DNA from: Echinarachnius parma
Lineage: Eukaryota > Echinodermata > Echinoidea > Clypeasteroida > Echinarachniidae
Reading direction: 5' to 3'
NCBI GenBank assembly: GCA_037951105.1
Contig: JBAMJV010011168.1
Coordinates: 32,969-96,968, forward strand
DNA length: 64,000 nt
The position numbers were made by a program, and so were the translations under genes. The notes below the pieces were generated by a model that did not search any database, was not told where the DNA came from, and worked only from the letters and a program-made list of their open reading frames with translations. This document shows positions 47,970 to 58,715 of this stretch, one piece after another. Positions within the stretch are counted from its first letter, which is position 1. The number at the start of each line of letters is the position of its first letter.

Positions 47970-48237
47970 TTACATCGCTGTATCTTTGGTCTTCTGTGTA
48001 CGAGGCATACTTGGCGGATCCTGAAACGGTATTTCATAATTAGTGACATGGCTCTCATCTCTCTTAGCGCCGATGTTGATATAATCAGAATGATACATGT
48101 TGGGTTGTAACTCGGTGTACTGCTCGTCGGGGTGCTCTGGATTCCCACCGCGCCCTGATGACGTCGATGCCATGACCGGCGACTCGTACACGTGATCGAC
48201 CTCGACCGTTTTTCTCTGTCGAGTCGGAGCGGATAGT
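47970..48237 (-). CDS. Copy C exon: cytoplasmic tail with conserved tyrosine motifs
   Basis: 268 nt, 88 residues and stop. The tail keeps RQRKTVEVDHVYESPVM, YTEL, YINI and YEIP while the linkers differ strongly from A and B. An inverted-repeat element ends about 30 bp downstream of the stop (47938), so the 3' UTR is disrupted or built from it. Confidence 0.82.
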
Positions 48238-51200
48238 CTGTAATGCAAATATATGCTCGTTAGTGATTCATATGATATTAACAATGTACCCTCAGTCAGC
48301 AAAACTTGATTTACAAATTATCTATATGTCGGACTATGGAAACGTAAGGTGTTACCATGCTAGTACAATCCATGGTGTTACAATACTTGTCTTTATATCA
48401 ATACATATATGGGATATTGTAGTGGCGTAGCTACGGTCGGGAGAGGGCACGTGCCCTAAATAATTTGTATACAATAATTACAAACCATAAGGGGAAATTT
48501 GCTTAAAAATATAGGAATACATAAGATGTGCCCTCAATCAGTCTAACCAAGCTACGCCACTATAGGATTTTAACAAGACCCCGACATTACTTACAAAAGT
48601 ACACTACCAATAAAATAAAAAATATAAAGAAACATAATAAACATTAGAGCGCTTTTTTAATGAGATGATTGACAATCATGATAGGTTCGATATTAATCGA
48701 TAATTGCGTAATGTAAAATGTAAACAGATATTAGAATAGCCGTTTCTGTAATCAGTAATTACAGTCCCGCCCCCGGTTAGGGGGGGGGGGGGGGGGGTGA
48801 GGGGGCGCAGGCAGTGAGTGCAGGGACAAGGTTTCCAACCAAGATGGGGGCTTTCTCACCCTCGGCCTTGCATGATCACCTTGCTTTGCCACTTTTTCTG
48901 AGATGAAAAAAAAGAACAAACCTTTTGACTCTCACCAACATCCAAACACCAAAAGCAGAGACAACGACGATTACAACCGCCATGACAGCTATGACAACAG
49001 TCATGATAGTTGTACTGGACGAGCTGCGTTGTGTGCCATCTGTAGTATTGCAACCTGTAGAGTTGAGATGGTGATTAAATTTGACCTGGCGACAATTGCT
49101 CCGTGGGTTAAGCTTTTGGTTTTAGGTTAGTGTTAAAATATTTGTTAGTTTCTGAAAACTTAATACCGGAGCAATGATCACCGTATCAAATGTCATAGTA
49201 TAGAAACCAATACCAGTAGCAGATGGAGTAGGAGCTACACGTTAATTCAAGTATGGATTGTGGAATTCTATGCTGGTTTATGAAACATTAGTACCGGACT
49301 GTGAATCAAGGAGTAAACACGGATTTAAACAAAAACATATTTATATTTATTACAAATAGACTGGTTCACAACCTCACCTATATATCTAAACATGATACAA
49401 CATTTATACATGTCAAAACTAAATCACATTAGACAAATGAGTTACCAACTTGTGCTTTAATCAACACGTGCCAACAAACTGTGGATGTTGTATCTCTTTG
49501 TAAACGCACATTGTTGGAAAAATTTCTCATCAAAATAAAACAAATTAGTAAAATCTAAATGCAGATCCTTAATGACACAAACACTAACGGAATGGTAGCC
49601 CTATCTGCCAACCATTGCCCTTTTCACAATTGTTGATACCAGTCTGATATACAGGTGTACAGATCGAACCCATTGTTTATCAAATGTTCACGTATTATGA
49701 TTGACAAGATCATCACAGGTTCTTCTATTTAGACAAGGCCTAATTTACATTCACTGAAATTTTACAAACAATGTTTTACTAAACTGCAGTCTCTATGATG
49801 ATACAGTACATATACCGAATTGTTTATGAGATCGTACATGCAATATATTGTATACGTAGTTTAGCTAATAAAATTGCTTTGTCTAACGCATATACAAAGG
49901 TGAACCCCATGAATGTAATTAGATATACAAAATAAATTATTAACATAACTAAGTATTTCGAAAATATGCATTAGCATAAAACATTACATATAAATACACC
50001 CAAATAATACTGTCATAAGATTAATACAGAGAATCGAGGTAAACCATATTTACAAGGTTTTATTTTCGCTATCAATTTCTTGCTGTGTCACAATGTGTCA
50101 TAATGCATGAAATGGGTGGCAATCATGATTGTCATATTTTAGTGCATTACCAGATCTTTTAACATGGAGTCATCTCTTCTTTATACATGTTATTGTAAAT
50201 CACTATTGATTTGTCTACATCTTTGCCCTTAAACTGAAGCTGACACAATAAGAGATTTTCATTATGACATCAATAACCACGTGTATACAATTTGCACGGC
50301 AAGAATTAAGAAAGTGAGAGTTTTACCTGATATGGATGTCCTGGCTAATGCCGGGGCTGACCAGTCACTCTCTCCTTGGCCATTCACAGTTCTCACCTGG
50401 ATAAAACATTGAAACGTATAGTAACTGTCTAACTGATGCTGTATTGAACTTTCTAACTGAAATATGCTTTGATCACTGATATATTATGTTATAGCTGTTT
50501 GGGTCACAACAGCTTTTTACAAGCGTAATACCCCAATACGAACCATGAAGTCTTTGCTACGAACACCACAAACATCCAACGTTGTCATGGTTGTGCATCA
50601 ACTAATTTTCAATGTTAAAACCAAAAAGCAGAATGGGGACAGTTATGGAAAGCATCTCTATTTCCCAAACTAATTGATCGGCATGGTTGAAATGGTCTAA
50701 AAGATGGCTTATATATAGTAACATTGGAACCATATAATTATTACAATAATATAGAAATATAAATTGAAAGTTACATGCGCGCCGCCGAGATTAGACCATA
50801 CCTTCGTCTGTGTGCGGCCCAACGTGACTGCCTTTTCGTGCAGGTGAAATACATGTGCGGTTGAATTAAATCGTGGGTCCTTCAAACATTTCATTTATTG
50901 AAAAGTCGCAAGTTTTGTCCAGCTCTTTGTTTTAAAGGGACATTCCGTCTTTTGCAAGCCAAATTTCAAAAGTTGCGAGGTTATTGTCTTACCTATATGA
51001 AAGAAATTGTCTTTAAAGGGATAGTTGAGTTTTGGGCGCTAGACTACTTATTTTTTTGGTGAGGTAATGAAAAACTGAGTGTAAAATTTGAAAGAGCATA
51101 ATATTTGAATAATAAAGTCATCTTTGTTTGATCAAAATCGGTTCAGAGACGGCTGAAATATCCATAAATATAACAATTTGTAATAAACCTGGGGCCCCAG

Positions 51201-53694
51201 GTTTATTAGAGGATTTTGAACAAGTTTTAAGACAAGTTCGTGACCACATCCCAAGTCGAAATTCCCATAGAAACCCATAGAAACCCATACAAAACCCATA
51301 GGAAAATCCTATGGGTTTCTATGGGTTTCTATGGGACCAACAGAAACCCAGAAAATAAAACCCATAGAAACCCATAGGACCCATATAAACCCATAGAAAC
51401 CCATAGGACCCATAGAAACCCATAGGACCCATAGAAACCCACACCCATAGAAACCCATAGGACCCATAGAAACCCATAGGATCGACCCATAGAAACACCC
51501 ATAGAAACCCATAGGACCCATAGAAACCCATAGGACATATAGAACCCATAGAAACCAACAGACCCATAGAAAATTTGCATATTCATGCAAGACTCATGGA
51601 TATCATTCATGCAACAAAATATGATGTTTATGTATTTGTTATTTGTTTAACACACATATTCACTTTTAATGGTGTGTATTTTAATGAAAAAATATATAAT
51701 CAATTTATTCACCACATTTTCAATTCCTAGATGGGAATTAATATTTCCAGAAAACAATATAAATATGATAGAATATTGTACTAACCAATGAAAAGTATTT
51801 TAACTGCAAATACATATACCTCAATGTATTGTTCAGCTTTAAATTCAATTCTTTAACCCTCTTCAACAAGAGGCAATGCCTTGCTTGCCCTATTGCACTG
51901 TCTGAAGAGGTTGATAAGGAAACTATAAGTATGAATTATCATTTAATGATTCTCTACAGGAGAATTTAATTGATATATTGAAGCGGTCTATTCTATATGC
52001 ATTTTCTATTGGTCCCATAGAGATTTCTCTATGGGTTGTCTATTGGTCCCATAAAGATTTCTCTATGGGTTTTCTATTGGTCCCATAGAGATTTCTCTAT
52101 GGGTTTTCTATTGGTCCCATGTTCCATTTTCCCTATTGAAAACCCATAGGCCTATGGGTCTATGGGTTTTCTATGGGTTTAGGTTCTATGGGAATTTCGA
52201 CTTGGGATACTGCACATTTCCTTGCTAATTTTCATTTATTCACCGTATCTCCGGCAAAATAATGTAAAACAAGCTGCATAACTTCAGTTGATCCCCCGCA
52301 TTTATCCCTGAGATGAATTCTAAACCTGAGGGTTTTTGTGAGGTGCGAAGCATCCAATATTATGGACAATGGGAAGTACCACCATCCTTAAGCCCGGCGC
52401 AGACAGAGCCGACTCGACCCGATCCGACTGGTTTAAATCAGGCTAGAGTTGGGCCCGGTCGGTCGGAGCAGATTTATCGCGTTGAATCTGCCCCAACTGG
52501 CATCCGACTGTCTCTCGACTGGCAAAATGTGTGTCGCGAGGCACTGAAAACTGAGCCGATCGGAATGACAACCAGTCGAGTCGGCTCTGTCTGCGCCGGG
52601 CATTATAAACATAATAAATATAACTAATGAGAGGCTTTATCTCTGGATAAATCACCATGATAATGTAATTCATCTCTGGCGCCAGGTCTTCGATGGTGTA
52701 CTCTATCTCTAGGCTTGAACCTAGCACCTCATCCAGAGTCGCTTGAGCTCCAACGTCATCGACAACGGGTCGATACTGAATCTCATACTTGTGGATGTTA
52801 CCGTTGAGGTTCTCAGGCATCGCCGCTGACCACGAGACAATAAACGAACTGAGCGTGCTTCGTGTGATCGCCATGTTGCCAGGGGGCGGGGCAACTGCAA
52901 TAGAACAGTGTTTATGGTCACTGATAGGTGGAGACTTGGCTAAATAATATTTGTAACTGCCAAACGCAATACAAAGGCGTTATGTACGCTAATTCATTAG
53001 TTAAGTATGATCAATGAAATAATTAACCTATTTTTTTCAACTGGCCTAGTGTTAGATTTTATTTATTTAGGAATGCCAGGAGATTATTTTGATTAAGAGA
53101 CACAAATTGTTCTGCATGCATTTACATAGATCGTCGAGGTACTACACAAGGAAAGGCATATATTTGAACCGAAACTAGTATTTTGAATGTTACAAGCCCA
53201 GTTAATAAAGGGATCTAGTAACTCTGCTGGCATGTGCAAAGGGTGATGAATGGTTGGTTTAATGTGTAGTTTAGTGATCTGATATGCCTTCTTGGTATTG
53301 TGTGAAAATTTCACATTATGGATGTTATATGGCCGAGTAATAAGCACAAATGCAAAGTGATACTCCCTAAAACTCATTTCTCTGACTTTGTGCATTTGGA
53401 CAATGTTACTAGATACCTTTAAATCCCCGACTATATAGTTTGAAAATATCATGAGTTCTTACTTTCTTCAGCTGTCCTCACAGTAACTGGGTAATTTCTA
53501 GCACTTTCGGCATCTTTGTTCCCCGCGGTTACATAAACAGTGTACTCCAGATATGTTTGTAGGCCAGTCAGGAGCAACGATGTGTTTGATATACCAGTTA
53601 CGATCACCGATGTAGCACTTACACCTGAGGATGAATAGCTGATCCTGTAGAAATAGTTGCAACTCCTACACAAAAATGCTGACTCTGGCAGAGC
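47970..53694 (-). CDS. Copy C: 3' part of a third Tie-like paralogue, five exons
   Basis: Exons 53463-53694 (232 nt), 52656-52894 (239), 50327-50396 (70), 48922-49039 (118) and 47970-48237 (268) have the same phases as in copy A and no stop before the terminal TGA at 47970. They encode the second half of FN3-2, all of FN3-3, the TM helix and the tail. The TM exon has six extra codons before the helix (a serine-rich stretch after DGTQR). Nothing resembling the upstream exons is seen from 53695 to 64000, so this is either 5'-truncated or its upstream exons lie beyond a LINE-filled intron of more than 10 kb. It is clearly more diverged from A than B is. Confidence 0.8.
48422..48560. mobile_element. 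139-bp TIR element
   Basis: Ends GTGGCGTAGCTACGG and CCAAGCTACGCCAC with TA on both sides. The same CGTAGC...GCTACGCCAC type of end occurs at 16417-16904. Confidence 0.62.
48922..49039 (-). CDS. Copy C exon: transmembrane helix
   Basis: 118 nt, phase 1 to 2. A Ser/Thr-rich juxtamembrane stretch is followed by a run of Ile, Val, Ala and Met ending VWMLVRVKR. The helix end and basic stop-transfer match copies A and B. Confidence 0.82.
49040..50326. other. Copy C intron, nothing recognised
   Basis: AT-rich intron between the TM exon and the FN3-3 exon. No repeat with clear ends and no exon-like match. Confidence 0.5.
50327..52894 (-). CDS. Copy C exons: FN3 domain 3
   Basis: Exon 52656-52894 encodes APPPGNMAIT and LAPEMNYIIM; exon 50327-50396 encodes VRTVNGQGESDWSAP. 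The 2.26-kb intron between them is filled by repeats: a CCCATAGAAA-rich inverted-repeat element (51248-52208), a truncated TTAA element (51014-51222) and a small inverted-repeat element (52393-52600). Confidence 0.8.
51014..51222. mobile_element. Left half of an AGGGATAGTTGAG element
   Basis: Starts TTAAAGGGATAGTTGAGTTT, closely matching 38852-39060, and stops at about 51222 just before the CCCATAGAAA element. The right half is missing. Confidence 0.68.
51248..52208. mobile_element. Foldback-type element made of CCCATAGAAA repeats
   Basis: Terminal inverted repeats ATCCCAAGTCGAAATTCCCA and its inverse at 52188-52208. The left arm is an array of CCCATAGAAA/CCCATAGGAC words (51262-51570); the right arm has inverse words and about three copies of a roughly 33-bp unit with TCCCATAGAGATTTCTCTAT (52010-52125). 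Confidence 0.75.
52393..52600. mobile_element. 208-bp TIR element, CCCGGCGCAGACAGAGCC ends
   Basis: Both ends carry CCCGGCGCAGACAGAGCCGA in inverted form. GC-rich unlike its surroundings; a one-ended copy lies at 37911-38086. No target duplication resolved. Confidence 0.7.
53208..53418. mobile_element. Shortened AGGGATCTAGTAA element
   Basis: Begins AAAGGGATCTAGTAACTCTG and ends GTTACTAGATACCTTT; the interior is shortened relative to 8581-8958. Confidence 0.58.
53463..53694 (-). CDS. Copy C exon: FN3 domain 2, second half
   Basis: 232 nt, phase 0 to 1, with CRSCNYFYRISYS and LQTYLEYTVYVTAGN. Acceptor CTAG, donor GTAAGA. It is the most 5' exon of copy C inside the window. Confidence 0.8.
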
Positions 53695-54285
53695 CTAGAA
53701 ACGAAACAAACAAACAAACATGGAAAATAACGTTATTTTTGATGTACTTTAAATGATCAGATGCACTCTTGCAAAACTTCCGTCAGAAAATTAATAGCGT
53801 ATCATCTACAATTTGGTTTGACTGCAAACGTCACTGAAATGAAAGATAAACAGGGCGATAGCAAACGAAGAATAACTATTTCCAATTGAATTTATTTGTA
53901 CACAACTAGACGGTTAAAAGCCGCTCCGTTTACAAATTACTACTACATAAAAAATAACTTATAACATGATATACACAGAGGAATTAGTTAAAATTACAAT
54001 TTAATTAACCACCACCAATGTTTTTTTTCCGCTTCAAATAAATGAAGAAAAAACAGTTGTTGTAGTCCATTCCAGCAACAAAGACAGCAACAATATTTCC
54101 AAAAACTTTTTTCATAATTTGAAAGTTTATCATCGTACTTAATTATCTGCAGAAGAAGAAGACTATAATAGGAACTAGGGACGTATAATGGATGGATCTT
54201 CGACTGCGCGCAGTCGAAATGGTTTCCTCCGCCATCGCGCGATTTTTTTTTTAGCATAGTCACTTTTGAACTAATGACCCTTTAA
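53695..54285. other. Region upstream of copy C's first visible exon
   Basis: No match to the short FN3-2 exon (VAVEAVNPRQLQVFW type) or any upstream exon, and no clear repeat. Supports a 5'-truncated or long-intron copy C. Confidence 0.5.
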
Positions 54286-54728
54286 AGGGGAATTAACCCT
54301 TATCCTTTTGACTTACTGGATGTGATGAGAGCATAACTACTATCATTGCTAGTCACTTATTTCCTCATGAATATTCCCGATTACAAAAATAATCAATATT
54401 TTATGGACCACTGTCGTCTGCTTTCAATGCCCATAGGAGGCGGCCATTTCTTCAACTACTCGCGGTGAAATGACGTGGCAGGCGGACAACACAATAGCAT
54501 TATCGTAACCCGCTATTGTGTTCTCCGCCTGACACGTCATTTCACCGCGAGAAGTTAAAGAAATGGCCGCCTCCTGTTGGCATTGAAAGCAGACGACAGT
54601 GGGCCATAACATATTGATTATTTTCATTATTGGGAATATTCATGAGGAAATAAGTGACTAGAAATTAATGACAAGAGTTATGCTCTCATCACATCCAGTA
54701 AGTCAAACGGCTAGGAGTTCCGTCCCCT
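54286..54728. mobile_element. 443-bp near-palindrome flanked by TTAA
   Basis: Arms of about 200 bp (GGCGGCCATTTCTT..., ACGTCATTTCACCGCGAG) meet near 54500. TTAA at 54282-54285 and 54729-54732. A long hairpin MITE. Confidence 0.72.
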
Positions 54729-54730
54729 TT

Positions 54731-55565
54731 AACCATAAAAATGCCGCGTTTTTTGTAGATGTTTCGACGGATGTGTACTATACTGTTGTTAAATGGCGGT
54801 GGAGGGTATAGCACGGGATATTACATCCCGAGGGATTTTAAAGGCCATTGAGGGAAGAGTAAATAAGTCCCGAGACGAAGTCGAGGGACTTATTTTCTTC
54901 ACGAAACAGCATTCGAAATCCCGAGGGTAGGAATATTCCGTGATTTTCCCGACAACAAATTGAACAACTTTTGTATCATCTGACTGTCAAACACAGGGGT
55001 GTAATATTGCCATTGTATATCGAAAAATATTACACCGCAGCGGCATGTACTGTATTTACTAAGTCATGTGATAAAGAATACTATGGTATTTCATTTATTT
55101 TGTAAACGCACTAATTTGCATATTTATGGTAATTCATGCAATAATGTAATACAAACTACGCATGAATCATATACTTCATAAAACATTGGTTCTCACTACA
55201 AATATTATTTAGACCATTTTGAATCATGATAATAATACAACACAATCGTTTGGAAGTGCTCGGTTATTCCTAATGTTTGTATTGTTTTGATAATTTTTCA
55301 TGAATTTTGTTGTTGTTAACTTCTGTATTATATTGTTTCTGTTGTTTTATTTAATTTCTAACTAATTCCATAATTTGTTGTCCCCAATACAAACACCTTT
55401 ACTGTAAACAAGACCAAATAACAAATGTTTCTATATAATATTTCTATGATCTATATGTTTTGTACACAAATCAGGAAAATGCAAAGATAAAAGATCATAT
55501 GACATCGTAACGTTGTTTTAACAGATGCGCAAGACAATAAAAAAGTCACCAAGCGGTGTAGCGTT
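54731..55565. mobile_element. Diverged member of the CCCTAAAA element family
   Basis: Starts AACCATAAAAATGCCGCG. 55095-55560 aligns with 6280-6620 and 36690-37190 (TTTGCATATTTATGG, GATGCGCAAGAC, AAAGTCACC). Right end lost at the LINE boundary. Confidence 0.55.
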
Positions 55566-55683
55566 ATCCCAATCCAGATAGCAAAGTATCTGGGGCCAAA
55601 GTATCTGGGCGTCTTCGGCCGCAGCCGAGACTCCCATTGAGTCTACCCCGCAACAAGAGACTCTAAGGTCAGTAATCACTGAG

Positions 55684-56574
55684 ATGAAAGCTATGTTTGA
55701 TGATCTAAAAGACCAAATGAATTCGAGATTTGACTCTGTGAGTCACGACATCAACTTGATAAAAATGGAATTAGCGGAAACTAAAGGCGCAATTCATGAC
55801 CTGGAAACATGTGTAAACATGAACGAGAACCAAATTAAAAAAGTAGAAAAGGAGATCATCCCTAAAGTGACGAGTGAGTTAGAGAAAAAAAACAGAGAGC
55901 TCGAAGATAAGATAACATTGATGGAATTACACCAACGGAAGCAGAATCTCCTGCTGTACGGAGTGGAAGAGGAGAGGAATGAGGATATTAACATGATCGT
56001 GCATGGTGTTTTCGCCCACTTCTTGGGATTGGATCCCAATACAGCAGAGAAAATACCGCTCATCAATGTGCACCGCCTGCCAACCCCACAACACGACAAA
56101 CAGAGAGCCGGCCCGCGCCCGATTATCACACGATTTGTGAAAATGGCAGACCGTGACAGGATACTCTCCGCCTTCAAACGACCCGCCCGCCTCCGTGGTG
56201 CCCCCCCTGGACCAATCCCTGTTCAGCAGACGCAACAGCAGCAGCCCCAGCCCGATGATCGAGCCGGACTTGCCAGTGACCACCCTCAACCCGACGGTCT
56301 TCGACCTGTCAACGAATTGCCCGGGAGCCAGCAGGCCGCCGGTCTTCAGTCTCAGCCCCTCTGTCGCAGCAAGTTCACACGTGTGTCTGTTCGTTCAGAT
56401 TTGCCAGCCATCATGAAGCGTGAGCGCGGCCGTATTGCCTCGCTCGCTTACAAGCTACGACAAGAAAAAAAAGTATCCACCAGAATCAGAATTAACGGAA
56501 CCAGAGTATATCTACAAACTCGGAAACCAGTGCAAAATGGAGCCCAAGAACCATGGAAAACCTGGGATGAGTAA
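55684..56574 (+). CDS. LINE ORF1 protein (L1 ORF1p-like)
   Basis: 296 codons from ATG. The frame is open back to 55582 without another ATG, so the original start may be lost. Residues about 1-75 are charged with heptad-like spacing (coiled coil). About 83-180 contain QRKQNLLLYGVEEERNED and PRPIITRFVKMADRDRIL, typical of the RNA-recognition domain. Then comes a Gln/Pro-rich linker. The end, VRSDLPAIMKRERGRIASLA to PWKTWDE, looks like the C-terminal nucleic-acid-binding domain. Such proteins bind LINE RNA. It may belong with the ORF2 at 61021, but 4.4 kb of repeats lie between them, so the pairing is uncertain. Confidence 0.78.
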   Translation: MKAMFDDLKDQMNSRFDSVSHDINLIKMELAETKGAIHDLETCVNMNENQIKKVEKEIIPKVTSELEKKNRELEDKITLMELHQRKQNLLLYGVEEERNEDINMIVHGVFAHFLGLDPNTAEKIPLINVHRLPTPQHDKQRAGPRPIITRFVKMADRDRILSAFKRPARLRGAPPGPIPVQQTQQQQPQPDDRAGLASDHPQPDGLRPVNELPGSQQAAGLQSQPLCRSKFTRVSVRSDLPAIMKRERGRIASLAYKLRQEKKVSTRIRINGTRVYLQTRKPVQNGAQEPWKTWDE

Positions 56575-56755
56575 CTTATATACTTTCTAAATCTTCTCAC
56601 ATTTTAAATAACTATTTCAAGACAGCTATACCAGTATACTCCAGAACAAAGTTTTGACTTTTAAACACTGACTCAAACTATCTGGAACTTTTTTTGCCAG
56701 ACCTGAATTATATTTAAAATATATAATGTTATCATACCTTATTCTGTGTTTACTT

Positions 56756-58715
56756 GCGTTGGGAGGACGCATTTTTGTTCATTTTTGGGTGTTGCCATTG
56801 AGCATGTCATACCTATGGTATGACATGTTCAGTGGTAGTGTCCAGGAGTGAATGGGGGTGTGTCCTTCCTAGCGCTCTCTTTGGCTGGTGTTTACACTTC
56901 AACGTTGTTATAACTTTGTATGACAGCCTGATATATATAACATTGTCTTTGAGCAGATTCTTTTTCCTTTTTTCTGCTTTGTTGTAGATTTCATAAATTG
57001 AAATTTGGAATATGTAAATGCCATATTTTCGTATTTGCGTTGGGAAGACGCATTTTTGTTCATTTTTGGGTGTTGCCATTGAGCATGTCATACCTATGGT
57101 ATGACATGTTCAGTGGTAGTGTCCAGGAGTGAATGGGGGTGTGTCTTCCTAGCGCTCTCTTTGGCTAGTGTTTACACTTCAACGTTTGCATTTAACGTTG
57201 TTATAAAATTGTCTTTGAGCAATTTTTGTTTTCTTTTTCCTTTTTTTTGCTTTGTTGTAGAGTTCATTAATTGAAATTTGGAATATGTTAATGCCATATT
57301 TTCGTATTTGCGTTGGGAGGACGCATTTTGGTTCATTTTTGGGTGTTGCCATTGAGCATGCCATACCTATGGTATGACATGTTCAGTGGTAGTGTCCAGG
57401 AGTGAATGGGGGTGTGTCTTCCTAGCGCTCTCTTTGGCTGGTGTTTACACTTCAACGTTGTTATAACTTTGTATGACAGCCTGTTAGTGTTATATATAAA
57501 ATTGTCTTTGAGCAGATTCTTTTTTATTTTTTTCTGCTTTGTTGTAGATTTCATTAAGTGAAATTTGGATTATGTAAATGCCATATTTTCGTATTTGCGT
57601 TGGGAGGACGTATTCTTGTTCATTTTTGGGTGTTGCCATTGAGCATGTCATACCTATGGTATGACATGTTCAGTGGTAGTGTCCAGGAGTGAATGGGGGT
57701 GTGTCTTCCTAGCGCTCTCTTTGGCTAGTGTTTACACTTCAACGTTTGCATTTAACGTTGTTATAAAATTGTCTTTGAGCAATTTTTGTTTTCTTTTTCC
57801 TTTTTTTTGCTTTGTTGTAGAGTTCATTAATTGAAATTTGGAATATGTTAATGCCATATTTTCGTATTTGCGTTGGGAGGACGCATTTTGGTTCATTTTT
57901 GGGTGTTGCCATTGAGCATGTCACACCTATGGTATGACATGTTCAGTGGTAGTGTCCAGGAGTGAATGGGGGTGTGTCTTCCTAGCGCTCTCTTTGGCTA
58001 GTGTTTACACTTCAACGTTTGCATTTAACGTTGTTATAAAATTGTCTTTGAGCAATTTTTGTTTTCTTTTTCCTTTTTTTTGCTTTGTTGTAGAGTTCAT
58101 TAATTGAAATTTGGAATATGTTAATGCCATATTTTCGTATTTGCGTTGGGAGGACGCATTTTGGTTCATTTTTGGGTGTTGCCATTGAGCATGCCATACC
58201 TATGGTATGACATGTTCAGTGGTAGTGTCCAGGAGTGAATGGGGGTGTGTCTTCCTAGCGCTCTCTTTGGCTGGTGTTTACACTTCAACGTTGTTATAAC
58301 TTTGTATGACAGCCTGTTAGTGTTATATATAAAATTGTCTTTGAGCAGATTCTTTTTTATTTTTTTCTGCTTTGTTGTAGATTTCATTAAGTGAAATTTG
58401 GATTATGTAAATGCCATATTTTCGTATTTGCGTTGGGAGGACGTATTCTTGTTCATTTTTGGGTGTTGCCATTGAGCATGTCATACCTATGGTATGACAT
58501 GTTCAGTGGTAGTGTCCAGGAGTGAATGGGGTGTGTCTTCCTTGCGCTCTGTTTGGATAGTGTTTACACTTCAACGTTTGCATTTAACGTTGTTATAACT
58601 TTTTTATGATAACCTGATATATATATAATTGTCTTTGAGCAAATTTGTTTTCTTCTTTTTTTCTGATTTGTTGTAGATTTCATTAATTGAAATTTGCAAT
58701 ATGTAAATGCCATAT
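56756..58715 (+). repeat. Seven-unit tandem array of 273-287-bp repeats
   Basis: Units begin GCGTTGGGAGGACGC at 56756, 57037, 57310, 57597, 57870, 58143 and 58430. Two length classes (273 and 281-287 bp) differ by a CGTTTGCATTTAA segment and a TTTGTATGACAGCCTG segment. The pair 57310-57869 recurs almost unchanged at 58143-58715, a higher-order duplication. Each unit contains the hairpin CATGTCATACC-TAT-GGTATGACATG and a CTTTGTTGTAG acceptor-like site. It lies between the LINE ORF1 and ORF2. Confidence 0.88.

Noticed and set aside
51309..51610. Repetitive minus-strand proteins of the YGSYGFLWV type
   Set aside because: They are read-throughs of a CCCATAGAAA decamer array; all three frames are open for the same reason.
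57179..58387. Repeated minus-strand frames in the tandem array
   Set aside because: The same low-complexity lysine-rich peptide recurs because the DNA repeats; direction is opposite to the LINE frames.
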